5,918 nucleotides of DNA. Origin: Cytophagales bacterium. GTDB lineage: Bacteria; Bacteroidota; Bacteroidia; Cytophagales; Cyclobacteriaceae. Below, one piece after another: positions 1-5,321 of the stretch (position 1 is the first letter of the stretch; the number at the start of each line of letters is the position of its first letter). The stretch spans positions 2,067-7,984 of the forward strand of contig DPSB01000104.1 in the NCBI GenBank assembly GCA_003537495.1, read 5' to 3'. The notes under the pieces are model-generated. The model saw only the letters and a program-made list of their open reading frames with translations, was not told where the DNA came from and did no database searches. Both the position numbers and the translations under genes were made by a program.

Positions 1-75
1 TCCCATCACGTTCGTGCCGGGGTCTAATCCCAGAATAATCTTTTCGGTAATTGCTTTTTTATCAACTTTGCTCAC
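1..75 (-). CDS. ruvC: Crossover junction endodeoxyribonuclease RuvC, N-terminal fragment
   Basis: Only the first 25 codons are present; the gene runs off the left edge. The translation contains ILGLDPGTNVMG (residues 14-25), the hallmark first beta-strand of RuvC. The Asp in LDPG (residue 18) corresponds to the first catalytic, metal-binding acidic residue of the RNase H-like fold. RuvC cleaves Holliday junctions symmetrically, working with RuvAB in recombination and repair in the cytoplasm. The start is read as GTG at 75-73 because an in-frame TGA lies two codons upstream and no ATG comes before the conserved motif. A short lysine-rich N-terminal extension (SKVDKKAITEK) precedes the core. 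No Shine-Dalgarno is visible. The gene is divergent from the neighbouring glycosyltransferase gene. The remaining catalytic residues lie outside the window, so intactness cannot be judged. Confidence 0.9.
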   Translation of the reverse strand, partial: MSKVDKKAITEKIILGLDPGTNVMG

Positions 76-98
76 GGTTCAAGTAATAGCTTTTAATT

Positions 99-145
99 AA
101 ACTTTTCAGGTTTTTAGAACGAGGTTAACAAAACCTGAAAGGTTT
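99..145. repeat. 16-bp inverted repeat (hairpin) between divergent genes
   Basis: The left arm (99-114, AAACTTTTCAGGTTTT) pairs with the right arm (130-145, AAAACCTGAAAGGTTT) over 16 positions with a single G-U pair (103/141) and a 15-nt loop. On the plus strand the right arm runs into a short T stretch (143-147), so it resembles an intrinsic terminator. It sits between two divergently transcribed genes, however, where a terminator of either one is not expected. It may be a dispersed intergenic palindrome, a leader hairpin of ruvC, or an insulator. The pairing is directly visible; the role is inferred. Confidence 0.7.
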
Positions 146-170
146 TTATTCGAAAGATTTAAAATACGTT

Positions 171-178
171 CAAACTTA
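171..178 (-). promoter_or_regulatory. Candidate Bacteroidota -7 element for ruvC
   Basis: On the minus strand the octamer TAAGTTTG matches the Bacteroidota -7 consensus TAnnTTTG exactly. It would start transcription roughly 90 bases before the ruvC GTG, placing the 16-bp inverted repeat (99-145) inside the ruvC leader. No TTG/TTTG box is visible at the expected distance further upstream, so this is only a candidate. Confidence 0.3.
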
Positions 179-192
179 CTGATAAACACGTA

Positions 193-1296
193 ATGGTTTT
201 CTGGCTAAGCATCTTTGTACTCTATTTTATTTTTCTGCTGTTTTTAATTAGCGGGCTTCTGCGTTGGCGCAAAAAAAAATCTGTACCACAAATAACATCT
301 TCCATTTCAGTTGTGGTGGCTATGCGCAACGAAGCACTTAATCTACAAACATTAGTTGCTTCTTTGGCTAAACAAAACTATACCGGCCGGTGGGAGTTAA
401 TTTTGGTGAATGATCACTCGCAGGATAACACCGTGCAGATCAGCGAGATTTTAAAACATCAATATGCAAATCTTAACCTAACCATTCTAACTTCATCCGG
501 CCACGGAAAAAAGAAAGCACTAACCACAGGAGTTGAACAGGCTACCGGAGAAATCATTCTCACTACCGATGCCGATTGCGAGCTTCCACAGGATTGGATC
601 ACGGACATGGTAAGTTCATTCGAATCTAACACCCAACTGGTGGTAGGGGCGGTAAGTTTAAAAACTAATACAACACTGTTAAGTAAATTGCAGACCGTTG
701 AGTTTGCCAGCGTAATGGGTACCGGGCTGGGCATGCTGGGGTGGGGCAAACCGCTTATGTGTAATGGCGCAAGTCTGGCTTATCGAAAGTCGGCCTTCGT
801 GCAAGTAGGTGGTTATACTGGTAACGAACATATTCCTTCTGGCGATGATGAATTTCTGATGCGGAAGATTGCCGATGAGTTTCCCAGTTCAATTCGCGCT
901 GTGAAATTTGGCAACAACATTTGCTTTACAAAACCAGCCGCAACGGTAAGCGAATTTTTTGATCAGCGCATCAGGTGGGCCGGAAAGTGGCAGGCTAATA
1001 CGTGGCTGGCAAAGTTAATAGCAGTATTTGTTTTTGTATTTCAGGTTATCTGGTTGCCTGTAATGGCCATTGCATTTTTTACACAAAGCCCATTTTTACT
1101 TGGCGCAGTTCTGTTTAAAATTCTGCTTGAGTTTATCTTGCTAAAGCTCGTTTCAAAATCAATTCAACAACAGTCACATTTATCGGCATTTTTATTACTG
1201 CAGATTTTTTATCCGCCTTACGTAATCGTGGTGGCTTTTGCCTCGCAGTTGATTGGTTGCCGCTGGAAGGGGCGCGAGGTGTTGACTTCACGTTAA
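193..1296 (+). CDS. Membrane-anchored glycosyltransferase family 2 protein
   Basis: A 367-residue GT-A fold glycosyltransferase, expected to transfer a sugar from a nucleotide-sugar to a glycan or lipid acceptor at the cytoplasmic face of the inner membrane. An N-terminal transmembrane helix (about 4-23) is followed by a basic patch (RWRKKK, 24-29). The catalytic domain begins at about 37 with SVVVAMRNEALN. It carries VNDHSQD (72-78), a DxD-type motif TTDADC (124-129), NGASLAYRKSAF (191-202), SGDDEFL (216-222) and QRIRW (258-262). The QxxRW box resembles that of processive family 2 enzymes such as poly-GlcNAc or cellulose synthases. About three hydrophobic helices follow (272-297, 300-320, 332-353). 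The protein is short for a processive synthase and lacks a PilZ domain, so a single-sugar or lipid-linked acceptor is equally possible. The ATG at 193 immediately precedes the first membrane helix. No Shine-Dalgarno or clear promoter is seen. The substrate cannot be told from sequence. Confidence 0.88.
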   Translation: MVFWLSIFVLYFIFLLFLISGLLRWRKKKSVPQITSSISVVVAMRNEALNLQTLVASLAKQNYTGRWELILVNDHSQDNTVQISEILKHQYANLNLTILTSSGHGKKKALTTGVEQATGEIILTTDADCELPQDWITDMVSSFESNTQLVVGAVSLKTNTTLLSKLQTVEFASVMGTGLGMLGWGKPLMCNGASLAYRKSAFVQVGGYTGNEHIPSGDDEFLMRKIADEFPSSIRAVKFGNNICFTKPAATVSEFFDQRIRWAGKWQANTWLAKLIAVFVFVFQVIWLPVMAIAFFTQSPFLLGAVLFKILLEFILLKLVSKSIQQQSHLSAFLLLQIFYPPYVIVVAFASQLIGCRWKGREVLTSR

Positions 1297-1317
1297 TTTT
1301 TGGTTTACTCTTTCGCA

Positions 1318-1358
1318 GGTCTGTGTCCGCTCCGATATGGTCAGTGTCCTCACAGACC
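1318..1358. repeat. Intergenic composite inverted/direct repeat element
   Basis: The 165-bp gap between the glycosyltransferase and phosphatase genes contains GGTCTGTG (1318-1325) and its perfect reverse complement CACAGACC (1351-1358). A second copy of the left arm lies between them: GGTCTGTGTCC (1318-1328) and GGTCAGTGTCC (1339-1349) match at 10 of 11 positions, with starts 21 bp apart. The right arm can therefore pair with either left copy. One option is an 8-bp stem with a 25-nt loop. The other is a compact stem with a TCCT loop and one A-A mismatch. No T-run follows, so it is not a standard intrinsic terminator. The rest of the gap (1359-1461) is AT-rich and shows no gene. Confidence 0.65.
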
Positions 1359-1441
1359 AAGGATCCAATTAAACTCCTTAAAATTTTTTGCTAATCTCCT
1401 TCGCTTGCGCTGATCGGGTAGTCAATTGAAGCGGCTTTTAG

Positions 1442-1449
1442 TATTTTTA
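1442..1449 (+). promoter_or_regulatory. Weak -7-like element before the phosphatase gene
   Basis: TATTTTTA resembles TAnnTTTG except at the last base and lies 12 bases before the ATG at 1462. The nearest upstream TTG (1426-1428) is only 13 bases away, shorter than the usual spacing for this promoter class. It is reported as weak; transcription could also come from elsewhere in the gap. Confidence 0.22.
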
Positions 1450-1461
1450 CCGTATTGACTT

Positions 1462-2676
1462 ATGAGTGAACTGGAGTTAAAAACATTGCTGGAAAGGAAA
1501 GAACTGGAACTCAATGCGTTGCTGGAGATTACGCAATCCATCAACAATAATGTTCCGGAAGATTCGCTCTATAAAATTTTCAACTTTACCCTGCGCTCAA
1601 ATCTCAACATCAAGAAGTTAGCGTTGTTTGTGTTGGATGAAATCTGGAATTGCAAAGCACACTTTGGTACTCAGGTAAATTTTCAAAAGCATAAGCTGGA
1701 CGATCGCTTTAAGCTGATCAAGAACATTCATCGCATGGACGAATTTGATGAGGAGTGTTTGTTCCATGAATTTGATTTGGTTATTCCGGTTGCGCATAAA
1801 ACAGATACGCTTGCACTGGTGTTCGTAGGCGGGCTGCATCCTAATAAGTACGATCGCGAAGAGAGCATTAAGTTTATTCAAGCGCTCAGCAATATTATTA
1901 TTGTGGCCATCGAAAATAAAAAACTGGCGCGTAAACAATTAGAGCAGGAAGCCTTCCGTAAAGAATTAGAAATTGCCAGCGATGTGCAACAGTTTTTGTT
2001 TCCCGAGCGGTTGCCCTACACCGATAGACTAAAACTTGAAGCCAGTTATTTGCCGCACGATCTGGTAGGGGGCGATTATTATGATTATATTCCTATTAAT
2101 AAAAATCAATTTCTGATTTGCGTGGCCGATGTAAGCGGCAAGGGAATTCCGGCAGCGTTAATGATGTCGAACTTTCAGGCTTCGTTAAGAACATTGCTGC
2201 GACAAACACCCAACCTGAAAGAAATTGTGGAGGCGTTGAACTTTCAGGTAATGGAAAATACCAAAGGCGAAAAGTTCATCACTTTTTTTGGAGCCATTTA
2301 CGACCTCAGCCTTAAAACAATGGTATATGTAAATGCCGGACATAACCCACCTATTTTGTTAGATAAAAATGGCGTGCGGTTATTGGAAGAAGGTAGCACG
2401 GTGCTTGGCGCGATGAACCCACTTCCTTTTCTTAATGAAGGTTTTATTACCGATCTGGACGAGTTTACGCTTTTTGCTTACACCGATGGCCTTACCGAAA
2501 CTGTAAATGAAGCTGGTGCCGAATACGGTGTGCAGGCGTTGGTCGATTACCTGCAAGCAAATTGTAACAAGGAAATCCGAACCATGCATCAGGACATCAT
2601 TGTAAACCTGGATGGTTTTAAAGGCCGTAATGGGTATCGCGATGACATTACCATACTTTCTTGTCGGGTAGGATAA
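1462..2676 (+). CDS. GAF-like sensor plus SpoIIE/RsbU-type PP2C serine/threonine phosphatase
   Basis: A 404-residue cytoplasmic protein without membrane segments. Residues about 1-30 are helical and charged. About 30-152 look like a GAF-type sensory domain, ending in a helix (ALSNIIIVAIENKKLARKQL) that continues as a linker to EIASDVQQFLFPERLP (170-185), the typical entry to RsbU-like phosphatase domains. The PP2C/SpoIIE domain (about 190-402) has GGDYYDY (203-209), ADVSGKG (222-228), AGHNPP (292-297), YTDGLTE (340-346) and RDDITIL (393-399). The metal-binding aspartates D205, D223, D342 and D394/D395 are all present, so the enzyme should be active. Family members dephosphorylate STAS-domain anti-sigma-factor antagonists in partner-switching pathways. 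No STAS or HATPase anti-sigma gene is present in this window, so the target is unknown. The ATG at 1462 opens the frame about 165 bp after the preceding gene. No Shine-Dalgarno is seen. Confidence 0.9.
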   Translation: MSELELKTLLERKELELNALLEITQSINNNVPEDSLYKIFNFTLRSNLNIKKLALFVLDEIWNCKAHFGTQVNFQKHKLDDRFKLIKNIHRMDEFDEECLFHEFDLVIPVAHKTDTLALVFVGGLHPNKYDREESIKFIQALSNIIIVAIENKKLARKQLEQEAFRKELEIASDVQQFLFPERLPYTDRLKLEASYLPHDLVGGDYYDYIPINKNQFLICVADVSGKGIPAALMMSNFQASLRTLLRQTPNLKEIVEALNFQVMENTKGEKFITFFGAIYDLSLKTMVYVNAGHNPPILLDKNGVRLLEEGSTVLGAMNPLPFLNEGFITDLDEFTLFAYTDGLTETVNEAGAEYGVQALVDYLQANCNKEIRTMHQDIIVNLDGFKGRNGYRDDITILSCRVG

Positions 2677-2741
2677 TTTCGAATTCAATATTTCAAAATT
2701 TCGAAACCTGATTTGATCTTAAATCTTAAATTTTGAATTTG
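2677..2741. repeat. AT-rich heptad-phased spacer with nested palindromes
   Basis: This 56-bp gap plus the first codons of the deacetylase is built of AT-rich phrases with an apparent 7-base period. A perfect tandem pair TCTTAAA (2717-2730) is followed in phase by TTTTGAA (2731-2737), and AATTTCG occurs at 2675-2681 and 2697-2703. A 10-bp perfect inverted repeat pairs TTCAAAATTT (2692-2701) with AAATTTTGAA (2728-2737). A smaller 5-bp stem, GATTT (2710-2714) with AAATC (2721-2725), nests inside it. The right arm covers the candidate TTG start at 2733. It could be a weak terminator for the phosphatase gene, a translational control hairpin, or simple low-complexity spacer. Confidence 0.55.
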
Positions 2742-3410
2742 TTTCAAACACCCTTTTTTCTCCCGTGGCTTTACCCGCAGTTAGTGTGGCGTATGCCCGT
2801 GCACGAAAAAAAAGTTTACCTCACGTTTGACGATGGCCCCGTACCCGGCCCAACGGAGTTTGTGTTGGAAACATTAAAACAATACAATGCCATCGCTACT
2901 TTTTTTTGCATTGGCGACAATGTTCAAAAACATCCCGAAGTATTCGCTAAAATTTTAGCGGCTGGCCATGCAATAGGCAACCACACCTTTAATCATCTTA
3001 AGGGTTGGAGTACTTCACTAACCACTTATTTGGATAATGTTCGACAATGCGAGGAAGTGTTAAATCGCAGAATCCAATTACCCACTGATGACCAATTGCC
3101 AATAACACCCAGCGACCAGCAACCAGCAACCAGCAACCATCTTTTCCGTCCACCTTACGGTAGAATAGCCCGCAGCCAGATCAACGCGTTGAAAGAAAAA
3201 TATAAAATCATTATGTGGGATGTGCTTACGCAGGATTACCGTCAAATCATGACTCCAGACAATTGCATTCGCGGAACAATTCAAGCTACACGCGCAGGTT
3301 CGATAGTTGTGTTTCACGATAGTTATAAAGCCGAACGTAATCTGATGTTTGCATTGCCCCGCTACCTGGAATACCTGACTGCCGAAGGCTACACTTTTGG
3401 AAAGCTATAG
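2733..3410 (+). CDS. Polysaccharide deacetylase family protein (NodB homology, CE4)
   Basis: A metal-dependent carbohydrate de-N- or de-O-acetylase, 225 residues if begun at TTG 2733. NodB motifs are in order: TFDDGP (31-36, catalytic base D33 and metal ligand D34), NHTFNH (83-88, metal ligands H84 and H88), RPPYGR (139-144), a WDV segment (162-164) and VFHDS (193-197, catalytic H195). All key residues are present. The start is non-ATG: an in-frame TAA at 2727-2729 leaves only TTG 2733 or TTG 2739 ahead of the segment TPFFLPWLYPQLVWR, which I recall as conserved in Bacteroidota homologues. The first ATG, at 2793, would remove it but still keep the domain. There is no clear signal peptide, although the N-terminus is hydrophobic. 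Residues about 114-136 are a low-complexity insertion encoded by a heptanucleotide array, placed between the HxxxH and RPPYG motifs. The substrate (peptidoglycan, exopolysaccharide or lipid-linked sugar) cannot be told. Confidence 0.88.
   Translation: MNLFQTPFFLPWLYPQLVWRMPVHEKKVYLTFDDGPVPGPTEFVLETLKQYNAIATFFCIGDNVQKHPEVFAKILAAGHAIGNHTFNHLKGWSTSLTTYLDNVRQCEEVLNRRIQLPTDDQLPITPSDQQPATSNHLFRPPYGRIARSQINALKEKYKIIMWDVLTQDYRQIMTPDNCIRGTIQATRAGSIVVFHDSYKAERNLMFALPRYLEYLTAEGYTFGKL
3074..3139 (+). repeat. Degenerate heptanucleotide tandem array inside the deacetylase gene
   Basis: Units of the form CCAnnnR occur at 3074 (CCAATTA), 3082 (CCACTGA), 3092 (CCAATTG), 3099 (CCAATAA), 3109 (CCAGCGA), and then three perfect CCAGCAA copies at 3116, 3123 and 3130 with a trailing CCA at 3137-3139. 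The last four units and the partial copy are contiguous; earlier ones are separated by 1 or 3 bases. Units plus spacers from 3074 to 3136 total 63 bases, so the frame is kept and a Gln/Pro/Thr/Ser/Asp-rich linker (about residues 114-135) is encoded. Confidence 0.8.
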
Positions 3411-3425
3411 CTAAACCTATATTTG
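3396..3425 (+). promoter_or_regulatory. Bacteroidota-type promoter for the GT-B glycosyltransferase gene
   Basis: TTTG (3396-3399) and TATATTTG (3418-3425) are separated by 18 bases. This matches the Bacteroidota housekeeping promoter with a -33 TTTG and a -7 TAnnTTTG. The -33 box lies within the last codons of the deacetylase gene. The -7 ends three bases before the ATG at 3429, so the transcript should begin at or within a few bases of the start codon. The match is directly visible; promoter activity is inferred. Confidence 0.65.
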
Positions 3426-3428
3426 CAC

Positions 3429-4481
3429 ATGCATGTTTTTGTGGCAGTATTGAATTGGGGGCTTGGGCACGCCACACGCAGTATTCCTGTGATTAACCAG
3501 TTGCTGCAACGCCAGGTGAAAGTTACTATTGGCAGCGATGGAGCTGCTTTGCATTTATTAAAACAAGAATTCCCTGATCAGCAGTTTGTTGAATTGCCCG
3601 CGCACGAAGTAATCTATCCCGCACATGGTTCGCTCATGTTGAATTTGATGGTGCAATTACCACAACTCCAAAAAACAATCCGGCAGGAGTACCAACAAGT
3701 TCAGGAGTTAATCCGGCAACTTAATATCACTCATATTATTTCTGACAATCGCTACGGATGTTACAGCGAAACAATTCCTTCAGTTATTATCACACACCAG
3801 CTTCGGTTGCTGTTCTCCGGAATCTGGAATGTTACGGCCGCTGTAATAAACTCAACCTTACGAAACGCACTGAAGAAATTTAGTACCATCTGGGTTCCGG
3901 ATTTTCAGGAGTTGGGTATTACAGAACCTTTTACAAAAGATACAAAATTGCCGCACAGGTTTGTCGGTATGCTCAGCAGATTTTCAAAATCTACTACAAA
4001 GCCAGACGATAATTTAATTCTTGGATTAGTTTCAGGACCTGAAAATCAACGCACCTTGTTCGAGCAAAATTTGCTCGCGCAACTTATGCGACTAAACCAA
4101 CCAGCTGTTATTGTACGAGGCCTTACGCAAGCTGCCGATGAAAGGGTTCAGAATGGCGTAGAGCTAATCAATCATTTGCCGGCATCGGAGTTACAAACGT
4201 TAATTACCAACGCTTCTGTTATAATCGCGCGAAGTGGATACAGTACTATAATGGATTTGTATTGTTTGGGTAAACGAAACGCAATTCTAGTTCCAACCCC
4301 CGGCCAAACCGAGCAGGAATATCTAGGCCGATATTTGAAAGAAAAAAAAATCGCGGTTGTTCAAAATCAGGAACAAATGGATATTGCTAAAGCATTGGAG
4401 TTAGTACAAGGTTGTTCAGGGTTTGAATCCCACACAAATAATGATCTCTTGAAAGAGGCTCTAGACGAATTCTTAAATTAG
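3429..4481 (+). CDS. MurG-like GT-B glycosyltransferase (family 28-type)
   Basis: A soluble 350-residue protein with the two-domain layout of GT-B enzymes. The N-terminal nucleotide-like fold opens with VFVAVLNWGLGHATR (residues 3-17); the glycine-rich GLGHATR is the analogue of the MurG acceptor-side GGTGGH loop. The C-terminal domain carries ARSGYSTIMDLYCLG (267-281) and PTPGQTEQEYL (289-299), which match the donor-binding region of MurG/GT28 proteins. It probably transfers a sugar from a nucleotide donor to a lipid or glycan acceptor at the membrane. It resembles the uncharacterised MurG-like proteins often annotated only as glycosyltransferase and is not MurG itself. The frame could open at TTG 3423, but that codon lies inside the TATATTTG promoter element and adds only two residues, so ATG 3429 is preferred. 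The stop codon is four bases before the TatD-family gene, suggesting co-transcription. The substrate is unknown. Confidence 0.8.
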   Translation: MHVFVAVLNWGLGHATRSIPVINQLLQRQVKVTIGSDGAALHLLKQEFPDQQFVELPAHEVIYPAHGSLMLNLMVQLPQLQKTIRQEYQQVQELIRQLNITHIISDNRYGCYSETIPSVIITHQLRLLFSGIWNVTAAVINSTLRNALKKFSTIWVPDFQELGITEPFTKDTKLPHRFVGMLSRFSKSTTKPDDNLILGLVSGPENQRTLFEQNLLAQLMRLNQPAVIVRGLTQAADERVQNGVELINHLPASELQTLITNASVIIARSGYSTIMDLYCLGKRNAILVPTPGQTEQEYLGRYLKEKKIAVVQNQEQMDIAKALELVQGCSGFESHTNNDLLKEALDEFLN

Positions 4482-4485
4482 CTGC

Positions 4486-5256
4486 ATGAGTTTTTGGATT
4501 GATACGCACGCACACATTTATACGAAAGACTTTGATGCTGACAGGCACGATGTGTTGGCCCACTGTGCAGAACTTGATGTAAATACTATTTACATGCCCA
4601 ATGTAGATCATGCCTCTATCGATAACATGCTGGAGGTGGAGGCAAAATATCCCAACCAATGTGTGGCCATGATGGGCCTGCACCCATGCTCGGTAAAAAA
4701 AGATTTTGAAAAAGAGCTTTATTTAGTGGAGAGCTGGCTTCACAAAAAAAGATTTGCAGCCATTGGCGAGATAGGTACCGATTTATATTGGGATAAAACT
4801 TTTTGGGAACAGCAACAGGAAGCTTTTAAAATACAAGTGCGATGGGCAAAGCAATATAAACTTCCTGTAGTAATTCATTGCCGCGAATCAATAGATGAAA
4901 CCATAGCCTTGATAGAACCTTTTGCGGGCTATGGGTTAACGGGTGTGTTCCATTGTTTTTCGGGTTCGGCAGAACAAGCAAAAAAAATCTGTGATCTTGG
5001 TTTTTATCTTGGCTTGGGTGGTGTGGCTACATTTAAGAATGGCGGATTGGATACTGTTATACCAGATCTTGATATAAATCGTTTGGTTCTGGAAACAGAT
5101 AGTCCGTACCTCGCGCCAGTGCCCCATCGCGGCAAACGCAATACCCCCGAATATATTCCTTTAATTGCAAGCCGGGTGGCAGCATTAAGAAACATCTCAA
5201 TTGAAGAATTTAGGCAGCATACTTATACTAATTCAAATAAGTTGTTTGAAAGATAA
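4486..5256 (+). CDS. TatD family metal-dependent hydrolase (DNase-like)
   Basis: A 256-residue amidohydrolase-superfamily TIM barrel, the usual length for TatD proteins. Metal and catalytic residues are in place: DTHAH (6-10, H8 and H10), GLHPCSV (64-70), GEIGTD (94-99, bridging E95), VIHCRES (129-135, H131), FHCFSG (155-160, H156) and ETDSPYLAP (203-211, D205). The family hydrolyses DNA 3' ends and possibly other phosphoesters or D-aminoacyl-tRNA; despite the name it is not required for Tat export. The protein is cytoplasmic with no signal peptide. It starts at the ATG four bases after the glycosyltransferase stop, with no Shine-Dalgarno, and is probably expressed from the promoter at 3396-3425. 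Family paralogues (TatD, YcfH, YjjV) cannot be separated here, so no symbol is assigned. Confidence 0.92.
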   Translation: MSFWIDTHAHIYTKDFDADRHDVLAHCAELDVNTIYMPNVDHASIDNMLEVEAKYPNQCVAMMGLHPCSVKKDFEKELYLVESWLHKKRFAAIGEIGTDLYWDKTFWEQQQEAFKIQVRWAKQYKLPVVIHCRESIDETIALIEPFAGYGLTGVFHCFSGSAEQAKKICDLGFYLGLGGVATFKNGGLDTVIPDLDINRLVLETDSPYLAPVPHRGKRNTPEYIPLIASRVAALRNISIEEFRQHTYTNSNKLFER

Positions 5257-5321
5257 ATGGTTAGTTACAATCAGTAATCTCTGGCTTGTACTTTGTAAAT
5301 CGTACTTCGAAAGTTTTTTAA

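Noticed and set aside
459..749. Minus-strand open frame opposite the family 2 glycosyltransferase
   Set aside because: It is antisense to the conserved catalytic domain and shows no recognisable motif; it is a shadow of the real gene.
1422..1429. TCAATTGA 8-bp palindrome upstream of the phosphatase gene
   Set aside because: It is short and AT-rich, expected by chance in such a spacer, with no second copy or supporting context.
3074..3139. CRISPR-like repeat array
   Set aside because: Units are only 7 bp, mostly contiguous and inside a coding sequence; there are no spacers of CRISPR size and no cas genes.
3078..3317. Minus-strand open frame ending in a repetitive VAGCWLLVAGC peptide
   Set aside because: The repetitive peptide is simply the heptanucleotide array read on the opposite strand of the deacetylase gene.
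3423..3425. TTG as the start codon of the GT-B glycosyltransferase gene
   Set aside because: It overlaps the last three bases of the TATATTTG promoter element and lies only two codons before an ATG that suits the family's N-terminus.
5289..5295. TACTTTG as a -7 promoter element for the asparaginase gene
   Set aside because: It is one base shorter than TAnnTTTG and has no TTG box at a suitable distance upstream.
5290..5320. Possible terminator after the TatD-family gene (ACTTT...AAAGT followed by six T)
   Set aside because: The stem is only 4-5 bp with A/T-rich pairs, and the T-run sits directly against the asparaginase ATG; it is better read as an A/T-rich start context.
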